Source of the DNA: Alopecurus myosuroides
Lineage: Eukaryota > Streptophyta > Magnoliopsida > Poales > Poaceae
Assembly (NCBI GenBank): GCA_028641055.1
Contig: CM054062.1
Coordinates: 173,495,642-173,559,641, forward strand
Length of the DNA stretch: 64,000 nt
Direction: 5' to 3'
Position numbers and translations under genes: made by a program. The notes beneath the pieces were generated by a model. It saw only the letters and a program-made list of their open reading frames with translations. It was not told where the DNA came from and did not search any database. Shown here piece by piece: positions 35,489 to 46,480 of the stretch. The stretch's first letter is position 1. Each line of letters starts with the position of its first letter.

Positions 35489-38059
35489 TTACTCGGGGGA
35501 GTCATGCTCTAAGTCGATTGGCAACACGGCCTCAGCCCCGTAAACCAAGAAGAATGGCGTGTAGCCGGTTGACCGGTTAGGGGTAGTCCTTAGACTCCAC
35601 AACACCGCTGGCAACTCGTCTAGCCAACATCCTGGTGTTTTCAGCAGCGGCTCAATCATCCTTGGCTTTATGCCTGCCAGCACCATGCCATTTGCTCTTT
35701 CCACCTGCCCATTGGACGCCGGATGCGCGACAGACGCGACATCTAGTCGGATGTGCTTATCTCTGCAGAATCTCACCATGGCTCCCTCAGCAAAGTTAGT
35801 GCCGTTATCTGTGATGATGCTGTGCGGGTAGCCGTATCTCAGGATCACATCCTTCAGGAAACTCACAGCAGTAGCTCCATCACACTTCCGAATAGGCTTC
35901 ACTTCAATCCACTTGGTGAATTTATCAACCATGACCAAGATGTGTGTCATGTTGCCTCTAGCCGGTTTGAAAGGACCAACCATATCCAGACACCAAACAG
36001 CAAATGGCCAAGTGATGGGAATTGTTTTCAACTTGGAAGCAGGCATGTGGACCTTACTTGCGAATCTCTGGCAGCCGTTGCACTTTCTCACGATATCTTT
36101 AGCTTGCTTCAGAGCAGTGAGCCAGAAAAAGCCATGCCGAAAAGCCTTCTTGACTAGAGCCCGAGAAGAGGCGTGGTGCCCGCATTCCCCTTGGTGTATT
36201 TCCACCAGAATCTCTTCTCCTTCTTCCGGTTCCACACAGCGCTGCAGCACGCCAGTGGCACTTCTCTTGTGCAGCACTTCTCTGAAGATGGTGTAGCCCT
36301 TGGATCTTCTCTGAATTTGCCTTGCGGTAACCTCATCGTCTGGCAGGGTGCCATTCTTTAGAAAAGATAATATGGGCATGGCCCAACTCGGCGTCTCCCA
36401 TGCGGGAAACACTGGTTCGTCCACTTCCATTGGGACAGCCACTGTTGCGTCTTTTTCTAGGTTGGGGTTGACTCTCTGCAGCCCCGAACGGTTTGCCAGG
36501 ACTTCTTCAAGGAATGCGACAGTCCCCGAGCTGAGAGGGGCAGTCCCCGAGTAAGGAGGAGCAGTCCCCGAGTAAGGAGGAGCAGTCCCCGAGTAGAAAG
36601 GGGCAGTCCCCGAGTAGGGAGGAGCAGTCCCCGGGTTGCAGGCGCCAGTCTTCGGGATGGAGACTGCAGTCCCCGGGTCCTCTTTTGCACCTTCCCAGTC
36701 AATCTCCATTGGAACTGCTTCCTCATCAGGCAGAGAAGGAGTGAAAATGGACTCCGAGTTGGGGGATGGCTTGATGGATGGCTTTCTCAAATGCTCCAAG
36801 GCAATCCCAACCGGGATGTACTGCCGAGAAGATCCCAACTTGGACAGCTCATCAGCTGCTTCATTCTCTGCTCGGTGGATGTGTTGGAACTCGCAACCTT
36901 CAAAGAATCCTGTCATGGTTTGGACCAGGAATCGGTATGACACCATGTTGGCATCCAGAGCATCCCAAGTGCCAGAAACCTGCTGCACGACTAGATCCGA
37001 GTCTCCATAGCATATGATGCGCTGCACACCAACTTCCTTTGCTACCTTCAAGCCATGTACCACGGCCTCGTACTCTGCAACATTGTTGGATGCCTTGAAA
37101 TGGATCTGCAACACATACTTGAGTTGATCTCGCTTGGGTGACGTAAGCACCACGCCAGCACCAAGGCCTTCCTTCATCTTGGAGCCATCAAAGTGCATCT
37201 TCCAGTAGTTGGATACCGGAGTAGGAGGCTCATATTGCACCTCAGCCCAATCCACCAGAAATTCTGCCAGGATTTGAGACTTGATGGCTTCTCTTCTCGC
37301 ATACGCGGGAGCGTACGCGGCCAGCTCGATTGCCCACTTGGCTACTCTGCCACTTGCTTCCTTGTTTCCCATGATATCCGAGATGGGAGCTGAGCTCACC
37401 ACTGTGATGGGGTGTTCTTGGAAGTAGTGCTTCAGCTTCTTGGCGCCCAGGTACACACCGTAAGTCATCTTCTGATAGTGAGGGTAGTTCTGTTTGGAGG
37501 TTGACAGCACCTCGCTGAGATAATATACCGGCCTCTGCACACTTTTGCCTTCCTCTTCTCGTTCCACCACAATCACCACGTTGACTACCCGGTTAGTAGC
37601 AGCAATGTATAGCAGCATTGGCTCCTTGGGTAGCGGACTAGCCAAGATGGGAGCGCTACCCAGCATTGCCTTTAGCTCCTTGAATGCCACATCCGCTTGC
37701 GATGTCCAGACGAACTTGTCACTTTTCTTCATTAATTGGTACAAAGGCAGGGCCTTCTCGCCCATTCTGCCCAAGAAACGGCTCAGAGATGCCAAGCAAC
37801 CAGTGAATTTTTGCACATCCATCAGGGATCTCGGCAAAGACATGCTCTCAATAGCTTTTATCTTTGAAGGATTGGCCTCAATGCCCCAACTGGATACCAA
37901 GAAGCCGAGTAGCTTGCCAGCCGGGACGCCAAAGGTGCATTTACTCGGGTTCAGCTTCATCTTATACTTGCGCAAGTTAGCGAAAGTCTCCTCAAGGTCA
38001 CTAAGCAGAGTATGTGTTTTATTCGTTTTGATGACAATGTCATCTACGTACACCTGCAC
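35489..38059 (-). pseudogene. Pol of element C: RT palm, two RNase H, integrase core
   Basis: An 856-codon open stretch. It starts at the reverse transcriptase active site (VQVYVDDIVIKT) and continues through LLGFLVSSWGIEANPSKI and the first RNase H (VYYLSEVLSTSKQNYPHYQ). The archaeal-type RNase H follows (MHFDGSKMKEG, NNVAEYEAVVHGL, YGDSDLVVQQ), then a linker with SGTAPPY repeats. The integrase has a zinc finger (HQGECGHH...CNGCQR) and catalytic core (CLDMVGPF, IITDNGTNF, SNGQVERANG). All catalytic residues are intact. It is cut off from upstream reverse transcriptase by a TAA at 38072-38074, and from the integrase tail by a frameshift. Confidence 0.88.
36520..36666. repeat. 21-bp minisatellite encoding SGTAPPY heptapeptides
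   Basis: Seven consecutive 21-base units starting CAGTCCCCGAG (plus strand), the last two diverged, encode on the minus strand repeated seven-residue blocks (SGTAPPY, SGTAPFY). It lies in the linker between the second RNase H and integrase. Element A has one or two unit-like remnants at the same place (about 18583-18620). Confidence 0.85.
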
Positions 38060-38650
38060 ATTTTTGCCGAGTTAATCGTGCAAGCATTTCTGCATGCATC
38101 TCTGATAAGTGGCACCCGCATTCCGCAACCTGAAACACATGACACGATAGCAATAAGCCCCGTACGGGGTAATGAAGGCAGTCTTTATTTGATCAGCAGG
38201 ATTGAGAGCTATCTGGTGAAAACCAGAATAGGCATCTATGAAAGACAGCAGTTCACAACCAGCAGTGGAATCGATCACCTGATCGATGCGAGGTAGTGGA
38301 AAAGGATCCTTTGGGCAGGCCTTGTTCAAGTCGGTGTAGTCGACGCACATGCGCCATGCGGTAGCGGCCTTGGGGTCCTCTTTCTTCTTCTCAACCATGA
38401 CCGGGTTGGCTAGCCAATCCGGATGCAGCACCTCCATGATGAAATTGCTTATCAGCAGCTTGGTGATCTGGTCACCGATGGCCTTCCTCCTCTCATCTCC
38501 GAAACGGCGCATAGCCTGCTTCACTGGTTTGGCGTCAGGACGCACATGTAGCGAGTGCTCAACCAACTCCCTCGGGACACCTGGTAAATCCTCATTGGAC
38601 CAGGCGAACACGTCCCGATTCTCACGGAGGAAGTGGATGAGCTCGCTTTC
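38060..38650 (-). pseudogene. Reverse transcriptase N-terminal half of element C
   Basis: Contains VFAWSNEDLPGVPREL, PVMVEKKKEDPKAATAWRM, DPFPLPRIDQVIDST, FIDAYSGFHQI and FRLRNAGATYQRC: the fingers and palm before the YVDD motif. A TAA at 38072-38074 replaces Gln of the LHDQIGKN block seen in element A. The frame begins after the TAG near 38648, which element A shares. Confidence 0.87.
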
Positions 38651-39991
38651 CTATTTCTCCCCCAACCCGGAGCCAATGATGGCAACTCGGTCGGGAAACT
38701 CAGGGTCAACCTGGATCTTCTTCGTCTCCTGAGATGCCTGGAATGCCGTCCCGTGCTGGGAACTCGGCATGCCAGGAACACCAGCTTGCGCGGATTGCGC
38801 CATAGCCACCACCTCGTACATCTTCTTCTTCTCGGCAGCGATCACCATGGATTCCGCCAACTGAGAACCAGCAGAGGCACACTCCATGGACTTCTTGTAA
38901 TCACCAGTGATGGTAATCACGCCATTGGGACCAGGGATCTTAATCTTCAGATATGCAGTGTGGGTGGAGGCCATGAACTTGCTCAGAGCGGGTCTGCCGA
39001 GTAGGGCATGGTAGGGGCTCTAGTGATCAACCACCTCAAACTGCAGGCTCTCTGTGCGGCAGTTCTCCCTAGTGCCGAATAGCACATCTATCCATACTCG
39101 GCCAATTGGATTGCAAGAGACTCCCGGCACAATGCCATGGAAAGTGGTCTTGCTGGGTAGCAGCATGTTCTCGGCCATACCAAGCTTCTCCAGTGTGTCC
39201 CTGTACACGATGTTGATGCTGCTGCCGTAGTCGATCAGTACCTTGCTGAACCTCACATTCTTCTCGGGACCCAAGAAGGTAGGATCCAGCACCAAGGCGT
39301 AGCTACCCGGGTTGGGCATCACCTTAGGGTGATCTGCTCTGGACCACGTGATCTCTTGGTTGCACCAATGCATATAGTGAGGAACAGCAGGGATCACAGC
39401 ATTGACCTCCATGGCACGCCTGTGCTGGGATTTCTTGTCGACAGGCTCAGAAGTGAAGATCATGTAGCTCTCGTGGTGCTCCTGGTACCGATTGCGGTCT
39501 CCGCCACCATTGTCGCCATTGTTGTTGTTACCTTGGTTGTTGTTGTTGTTGCCTCTGTTGTTGTTGCGGGTGTAGTAGTTGTTGTTGTTGTTGCTGCGGT
39601 AGCCATTATTGTTGAAGTAGCGGTTGGCTCCTAAAGCCACCTGGTTCACATTTTCTCTTCTCGGGAAGGCTGGAGGCCGAGCAGCGGGTGCGCGAGCAGG
39701 CTGTACAGCGGCATTCGCAGCTGGCAGAGGAGGAGGAGGAGGCAGGCCCTCGTTCTTGATTTCTTCCCACCAACTGCATTGCCGAGTAGTGTGGTTGGCG
39801 GGTCTTGCGGTATACCGAGTGTGGAAGCTGCACGGGCCATCCTTCATGTCCTTGAAGACCCGAGTTGCCGCTACCCTGCTGGGAAGCGTTGTATGGCTTC
39901 TTATTGCCCTGGCCCTGATTTTGGTTTTGCCCGTACTGGGCTCCAGCAGTTTTTGGCCTCTGGCTACTCCCAGCTCCGGTTGCCACAACAT
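38651..39991 (-). pseudogene. Gag C-terminus and aspartic protease of element C
   Basis: Starts with a zinc-knuckle-like Cys/His segment (CSFHTRYTARP, NHTTRQC), a proline-rich linker and a long Asn-rich tract (39480-39600). The protease core is KVLIDYGSSINIVYRDT, where Tat proteases use D-x-G-S. A TAG near 39020 replaces the Gln of element A (VVDLQSPYD). The frame then continues as AYLKIKIPGPNGVITITGDY to the TAG before reverse transcriptase. Confidence 0.78.
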
Positions 39992-42095
39992 TCACCTCCT
40001 GAGGATCGTACCGGGTATCAATCCGGTCACCTCTGCGCTTGTTGCGGAACTCGTTGCGCTTGCTGGTGTTGATGTTGTAGTTCCTTCTCGGCTCAGCGGC
40101 ATCAAGGAGAGGCTGAGTCGGGTCGCCGAGTGTGTACTGATCCGCAATCCGGATGGTCTCAGCAAGGGTACTCGGCATTTCCCTCTGGAGCCTTTGCCAC
40201 AACATGCTGCCATGTCTGCAACCCTGCGCAAACCAAGTGATGGCCTGGGCCTCATTCACACCCTCACAGGTGTTCCTCAGAGTACTCCACCGAGTAAGAT
40301 ACTCGCGGTCCGTCTCCTCTTCCCGCTGCCTGCAAGCGGATAGCTGCTGCGGCCTATTCGGCCTCCGGTAGGTGCTGGTGAAGTTGTTGACGAATGCCTC
40401 CGCGAAGTCAAGCCAGCAGTTGATGCTGTGCTTGGGCAGGTTGTTGAGCCAGGTTCTTGCCGGTCCCTCGAGCATTTGCGGGATGTACCGCACGGCCCAC
40501 CTCCGGTTGCCGCCTGCAATGTGCACGGCTGTGACATAGTCATTGAGCCAATAGCACTTGGTCCCTCTAGCGAGTTGGAACTGCTTCACGGACGGCTCCG
40601 TCATGATGCGGGGACAAAAGCACTTTGGGCCCGGTGGCCCCCTGCTCTCGAGTTGCGCCGATAAAGAAATCCGGTCCAGCTTGTGCCTGGCAGGGCTCCA
40701 GCACGCGCTCACCCACGCGATCCAGGATGTCATAGCCAGCCAACCCCATGGCCGAGTAGCCATCATCATATCTGTCCACCTGCACGACTGCAGACTGCTC
40801 CACCGGGTTGGCGGCTGGCGCCACTGCGCGCAGCTGCTGCCTCTGCCGAGTAGGCTGAGCAACTGGATGCTGAGAAGGGCCTGGGCGCTCTCCATCTCGG
40901 GCCTGGCTTTGAGCTTTATGGGCTTGATAGCCTGCTCCTGCAGCGTTGTGTTTTTGACCGGACTGTCGCGCTACAGCATGCTGTTTTGCAGCGACAGCCG
41001 GGTCGTACACCTGCATCTGCCTATCTCTGCCGGAATGCCCACTCCGCTCCTTCTCGCGACTGGGATGCGGTGATGAGGCCTGATTGTTAGATCTAGCCGC
41101 ATGCGAGTGCACCACCTGAGAAGCTCCAGCACCCGGGTTGGCTTTCCGGAACTCCTCGTTCTGCCTAGCAGCCTCTAGCACTAGCTCATTGAGCCTTTCC
41201 TGCTACCTAACGCGCGCGTCGCCAGCGAGACGCGGCAACTCGGCAGCTACAGCCTCAGCATCTCTAAGGGTTTTGGCGGGGGTGCTGTATCTGGGTCTGG
41301 TGGTGGCGGTGTTTTGGCTAGCGGCTTGGCCAGCAGTTTCTCCAACTGCTGCCATCTCGGTGCCTAGGTTGCGGCGCGTAGCGCCTGCCTTGGAAGGCCT
41401 CCTCACCACGGGCGTGAAGCCGTGAGCCCGGTTGTACTCGTTCTGGTCCAGGTTCAGCTCAAGCCTAACCTTATCCAGCTCCGCCTGCTCGGCGAGCAGC
41501 GCCTGGCGTTGCTGCTCGAGCTGCGCCCGCATGGTCATGAGCTCGAGCTCGGTGGGAGGCGGCATGCCCATCCGCACGGCGGACGCAGGTATCGTCGGAG
41601 TAGTGGAGGGAGGAAGGTTGCAGTCCTTCTCGTAGGGCTTGTGGGTCTTCCCGCCAGCACTCGGGCCAGCGAGATCCTCAATGATGCCCGCGGCGGCAGC
41701 GGCCGCACCCTTCCCGGCGTCAGCAGCAGGGCCGGTCATCATCACCTCCGCGACGTCCGCAGAGTGGCCCATCGGCCTCCCGCGTGCCGCGATGACGGCA
41801 GGGGATCCTCCGCGACATGCACCTCCCCGGGGTACGCGCGGTCGATGACGGTGGCGACGTAGACGAGGTGCGCGCCGAAGGAGATCACCGAGCCGCCCTC
41901 CGGCATGGCCCTGCCGCCGAAATCGCCGGCGTTGTCGGTGACGAAGTTGAAGGAGCCGAATCTGTGGACGAGGCCACAGACCACGCGCTCTCCGGTAGCA
42001 GAAATCGATCCCGTCCGAACGGAAACTCCAACCAGCGCCGCTGGTAGCCCCACGGTGGGCGCCAACTGTCGTGGTGGTGTCGCGGCAGATGCCAT
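39606..42095 (-). pseudogene. Gag of element C
   Basis: Opens at an ATG (42093-42095) inside the 5' LTR and reads through the LTR end and primer site (MASAATPPRQLAPTVG), then FGSFNFVTDNAGDFGG. A frameshift near 41770 leads into a Gln/Glu coiled segment (QLEQQRQALLAEQAELDKV) and a basic stretch. The capsid-like Retrotrans_gag domain lies at about 40170-40560 (HIAGGNRRWAVRYIPQML, INCWLDFAEAFVNNF, TRWSTLRNTCEGV). Later parts overlap the protease frame with another shift near 39900. Confidence 0.75.
42046..42066 (-). other. Primer binding site region of element C
   Basis: Minus strand TTGGCGCCCACCGTGGGGC starts directly after the LTR end at 42067. It matches the element A site except for one early base. 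Not assigned to a tRNA. Confidence 0.6.
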
Positions 42096-42905
42096 AGGAT
42101 GGCTAAAGTTGTGGGGACGATGGACGCTGGAGGCGCTCGGGGAGGGATCACACAGTGAGTAGCCGCGTGAGTATGAAGCTAGCACTGCAAACAACAAGAT
42201 CTACCCAGGTTCAGGGCCCTCGTGTGGAGGTAAAACCCCTACTCCTGCCTTTCTCTCTTTATATTCGTGTCTCACTGAGTAGCCATAGTACAAGTGTTTC
42301 CTACACCGAGTAGCCACTCTTCTCTCTACGTGATGAACTAGGTCAGGAACGTGAACCAAGTCTGAGATCCCTCGCGCAGGAGGGGGCAGGGCACCTTATA
42401 TACCGGTGCCCAGCCGGATACAGCCAAGATGTCAACATTGTGTGCACACTGTGCACTTCCGGCTTCCCGCTGACACCTTTGGCTTCCAAGTTTGTCTCCG
42501 TGTGCAAAGTCGTTCCGCAGAACCGAGAAACTGATCTGTATCACTGACACTGTCACGGGGTAGGCCCCCCTAACCTGCGACGCCCTGCTGACACCCTGGC
42601 GCGGATAAGCACGCGCTCTGCAGATGAACAGTGCCGCAGTACGGACCCGGGATACGCGGGATCCTGTGTCAGAATGGCTCCTTTGACTTCTGGCCCGAGT
42701 AGGAGACCGCCCTCTCTAATCGGTCCACTTCCTCTATTCGGAGAAGAGTAACTTCCTTGATTCTTTCTCCTGGCCATCAGTGTGTACGGCCGAATAGCGG
42801 ACGACCGGGTAGCGAGTATCGGGTAGCCGCTACTCCGCCAAACGTCTCTTCTGATCTTGCCCCTTAGCACTTGCCTTTACCCTACTCGGGGGTATCCCCC
42901 CGACA
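42067..42905 (-). repeat. Element C 5' LTR
   Basis: 839 bases, same length as the partner. Followed by target duplication TTATA at 42906-42910. Carries the gag ATG at 42093-42095 near its 3' end in element orientation. Confidence 0.93.
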
Positions 42906-42910
42906 TTATA

Positions 42911-43492
42911 GTATGTGGAGAAAACTAGAGAGAGGGTTGCTTGAGTGACAAAAACATGAGCCACAATCTAGTGATTAAAGCATATGGGACAAAGAGGACC
43001 TTTTGATCTTAATGCTATGGTCGGGTATTTTTACCTTAATGTAAGTTCTAGTAGTTACGGATGTTTTCTAGAGTTCCAATCATAAGTACTTGTAATCATT
43101 GGATAGTGAGAGTTTGTTAACTTTTCCTCTCCCACATAAAAGAGGAATATCAACCTTGTATTTGACTATTTGATCATGGTCAAATCCATCACACTTTCCA
43201 CCACTTTTCCACACTCATGTTACTGTTAGTTTATAGTCATTTAGTATACTTTATTGCTGCAGCAACTAATTTTACTTTTATGTATTATTATCCTGCAAAA
43301 CTATTTTGTTTACCCATATTGTTACTCTAGTTTTATTTCCAAAATATTGCAAAACGTTTAGTGTACGTAGAGTTGTATCAGTGGTTGATAGAACTTGAGA
43401 GAATACTTATCCTACCTTTAGCTCCTAGTTGGGTTCGATACTCTTACTTATCGAAAAGGCTACACACGATCCCCTATACTTGTGGGATATCA
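42911..43492 (+). repeat. LTR-like end, right of element C
   Basis: Continues the sequence interrupted at 27749. It ends GGGTTCGATACTCTTACTTA ... CCCCTATACTTGTGGGATATCA, a typical Triticeae Gypsy LTR 3' end on the plus strand. No primer site follows, so it is probably a solo or 3' LTR. Confidence 0.55.
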
Positions 43493-43513
43493 GGCACCAC
43501 CACTGGCGTGACC
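43493..43513. repeat. Start of a 51-bp tandem repeat split by element E
   Basis: GGCACCACCACTGGCG plus TGACC is the left part of a repeat unit whose remainder is at 57441 on. A second unit, GGCACCACCACCGACATGAA and so on, follows directly. Confidence 0.6.
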
Positions 43514-43850
43514 TGTTACAAATCGTAGACGCACAATCGATCTACCGAGGACCAAGCAATCACAGCACGATGACGACACCGAGATTTGTTAACGCAGTTC
43601 GGCGAACTCGCCTACATCTGCGGGGCATGACTACGGGCGCACCTCCCCATTGATACCGCTGCACCGGCCGCCTTGGTCGCCGGCACAAGCCGCCGGCTCC
43701 CCTTGCGCGCCTGCTGCTATCAAGTCGTCATCGATGACAACCCCGCCGAGGCAATACAGACGCACCAGATCTCAACGCCACGCCGGTCCGGTCGCCCCTG
43801 CCACGGGCGCCGGACCGTCCCCTCGTGATCTTGTGTCTAGCCTACCAGCT
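43514..43850 (-). repeat. Element E 3' LTR, first part
   Basis: First 337 bases of the LTR, interrupted by element D at target CAGCT (43846-43850). It resumes at 54989-55120. The reassembled LTR is 12 bases shorter than the right copy because of a small deletion near 55105. Confidence 0.88.
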
Positions 43851-45478
43851 TGTAACATCCCAAGTCTGAAAAATAGCCTTTAGAATGTTTGCTCTCTGTT
43901 ATTTTATGTTTTGCATCATGGCATCATGTTGATTGCATTTGTTTTGTTTATTTTCCAATTGTTTTCCCCTGTTTTCATTTGTTTTCCTTTGTTTTCTATT
44001 TGAATTTCAACTCAAATTTCAAAACTTTTGTTTCATCCTTGTGATGTTACAATTTCTAAAATGATATTTCCAAATAAAACAATTATTTGTTTCCATTAAA
44101 GTATGATTCCAAACTATTGTTTTATTTCTATAAAAATGCATCCAATAATCAAACCCTTTTCAAATTCAATTTGCTTTCCATTTGAAATTCCAAACCAACA
44201 TCCAAATAGTTGTTTCCAATTATCCCATAATGTTCAACTAATAAAATGGTGCTTTTATTTCAATCAATTAATCCAATCAAATAATTCCTAAATCATTTTC
44301 CAATTCAAACCAATTCTCAAAATCAGTACCTCTTTTTAATCCATGAATCTCAACACACATTTGTACGCTTTAAATCAATTTCAAAACTTAGGGGTAACCC
44401 TATTGAAAAATACTTTGTTTTCTAAAATTAACTAATATTGCAAATTTCAATCAATTTGGTTTAAATTTCAAACAGCAATCAAATCTTTAAAATTTTGAAA
44501 ATAAAAGTTACCAACTGGTTGTTTTTGGCCTAAGGAACTCCTCCAAATTTTTTCCAAAATTTTCATTAATTTAAACCTATCATTTTCTTCCTAAAGCTAG
44601 GGCTACAAAAAAAAACAGTAAAACAAAAATAAAAATAACAAAAGGGGAGAGAGAGCACATCAGCCCACCCCATCTATTTCTTTCCCCAAGCCCATTTTCC
44701 CTTTTCACTTAAGCCCACCTAATTTTTTTTCCCACCTGGCCCAGTACCCCTGTCGTTGTCTTCTTCCTCGCGTGAGGTCATCCTGCTGTACGACAGCAGC
44801 ACAGCCAACCGATCCCCCCTCCCCCTCTAGGATGCTTGCCGTACTACCTCCTCTCCCTCCATAAAGCTCCACCTCTCCCCCACTCCTAGCCCTAACCCTA
44901 GACCCCATCCTCCCAGCCGCCATCTTTCCCTCCCTCTCTCTCTGAACCCAACACCTCTGAACCTCACACCCCACTCGAGCAGCCCCTTTCCTCCGGCGAG
45001 CGCCGCCGCCTTGGTCACCGGCGGACCGTGTCGAGGCCGGGAATGGAACCGGGGAGGGTTCCTCTCCCTCGCCATGCCCTCGGTCGGCCCCGAGGAGTCC
45101 CGGAGCTCCGCCGCCGTCGCCTCCCGTCGCCACCATCGCCTCTGTCCGCCCTCTGCTCGACCTACTGCACCTGAACCTCGATCGCCTCCTCCTGGCTCAA
45201 GGTGAGCCCTTCCTCCGCCCGCCTCCTTCCCGCCTCACTCCCTCCTCTCTCCCTTGGCCGCGAGCGCACCCGAGCACACCCCACGGCCGGCGCCCTCTCC
45301 GGCGAGCCGTCTCTGCCGGCGATCCCTCATGTTTCTTTCAGATCGTGGTGCAGTAACGATTCAGTTACGTTCAGTTCAGTTAACATCCCGCAGCGAAACC
45401 TTATACTCCCCGAAGCCCTCTCCCTAGCACAAGCCGCATCTTACCCCACTGGTTCAAGTCTCACGCGCACAAGCCAGA

Positions 45479-45503
45479 GGGGGTGGGATCGAATCCCACC
45501 CCC
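45479..45503. other. Perfect 10-bp hairpin with tRNA B-box-like sequence
   Basis: Arms GGGGGTGGGA and TCCCACCCCC enclose loop TCGAA, so the core GGGATCGAATCCC resembles a tRNA T-arm. A second B-box-like GGTTCAAGTCTC is at about 45451. The 3' LTR repeats this at 51827-51851. Confidence 0.6.
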
Positions 45504-45639
45504 TGCATAATACCCCATCTTTTTTATTTCGATTCTCCAGATCCAAAACTTTCTGGTTTTCACACATAGGCCCCTGACACTTATATCTAGACCCCTGAAA
45601 TATTTTTTCCTAAGTCCCTAGATGAATTAAAATGGCAGA

Positions 45640-46480
45640 TTTGCACCCAATCTTCTAAAATGCATAATAAATTCATCCCAATTCCAAATTCAACATTTTT
45701 AATATGTTTTCTGTACCAAATTAAATACTCTACCCAAATATAAATTTTGTTTACTGTTTTGAATATTTTAAATTTGTGCAATATTTGAAAACTTGTCAAA
45801 TTCACTTAAATTTGCAAAATTCATAACTTGCTCATAAAAATTCCAAATTTCACAAACCAAATATGTTTTCCAATCAATTTTTCATGTACTTTCCAAATAT
45901 AAATTTTGTTTGCTGTTTTGAATATTTTAAATTGCTGAAAACAACTGTTTCTTAATTATTGCATTTAAAATTGCCAAAATAATAACTTGCTCATTTTAAA
46001 TCCAATTTCCACATATGAAATATGTTTTCCATGCAAAATTAAACCACCTTTTCAAATATAAAATTTGTTTCATGTTTTGAATAATTAAAATTGGTTAAAT
46101 GATTTAAACCTTGTTTAATTCATTTAAAATTGGTAATTTTATAACTTGATCAAAACAAATTCTTTTGGGACATATAAAATATGTTTTCAAACCATAAAAG
46201 CATAACCTTTTCAATTATGAACTTCCCTCAATGTTTTGAACAAATAAAAATTCAAATAAGTTCATGTTTGAATTAAATTCATTTAATTCTTGCTTAAACT
46301 TGTTTAATTCCTAAATAATTTATTTGAAATCCTTTTTCAACAAGTGAAACATGTAATCCACCCAAAATCTTGTGTTCTTTTCAAATATAAACTTTGTTAT
46401 CTATTTTGAACAATTAAAGGTGGTGAAAACAACAAATGCTTGTGTGACACCTTTAAGAAACCAAAATTCCATAACTTAAT
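45640..46480. repeat. Degenerate tandem repeat, period 159 bp, in element D 5' LTR
   Basis: A motif CAAATATAAA...TTTG..TTTTGAATA recurs at 45735, 45894, 46053, 46212 (as CAATTATGAAC) and 46382: spacings 159, 159, 159 and 170. Other shared blocks are ATAACTTG.TCA and AATATGTTTTC. The same array is in the 3' LTR from about 51988. Confidence 0.75.

Larger units (their letters stand above)
27750..42905 (-). mobile_element. Element C: Tat-like Gypsy retrotransposon with an antisense gene
   Basis: Structurally complete. The LTRs are both 839 bases (27750-28588, 42067-42905), the TSD is a perfect TTATA (27745-27749, 42906-42910), and termini are as in element A. Minus strand: gag, protease, reverse transcriptase with YVDD, two RNase H domains and integrase. 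Plus strand: a multi-exon gene at 29281-34454. By eye the LTRs differ at about 18 of 839 bases, suggesting about 0.8 Myr. Far fewer stops than in A, but gag, protease, reverse transcriptase and integrase each carry at least one break. Confidence 0.93.

Noticed and set aside
36520..36666. CRISPR-like regular repeats
   Set aside because: The 21-base units are directly adjacent without unique spacers, encode a heptapeptide in frame, and lie in a eukaryotic retrotransposon.
44887..44905. CCCTAACCCTAGA, telomere-like repeat
   Set aside because: Only about two units inside the LTR and present in both LTR copies, so not a telomere trace.
44705..45205. Frames in the GC-rich core of element D LTR that look like a first exon with a GTGAGC donor
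   Set aside because: Repeated identically in the other LTR and interrupted there by the MITE; no downstream coding exon is visible. It is LTR leader sequence.
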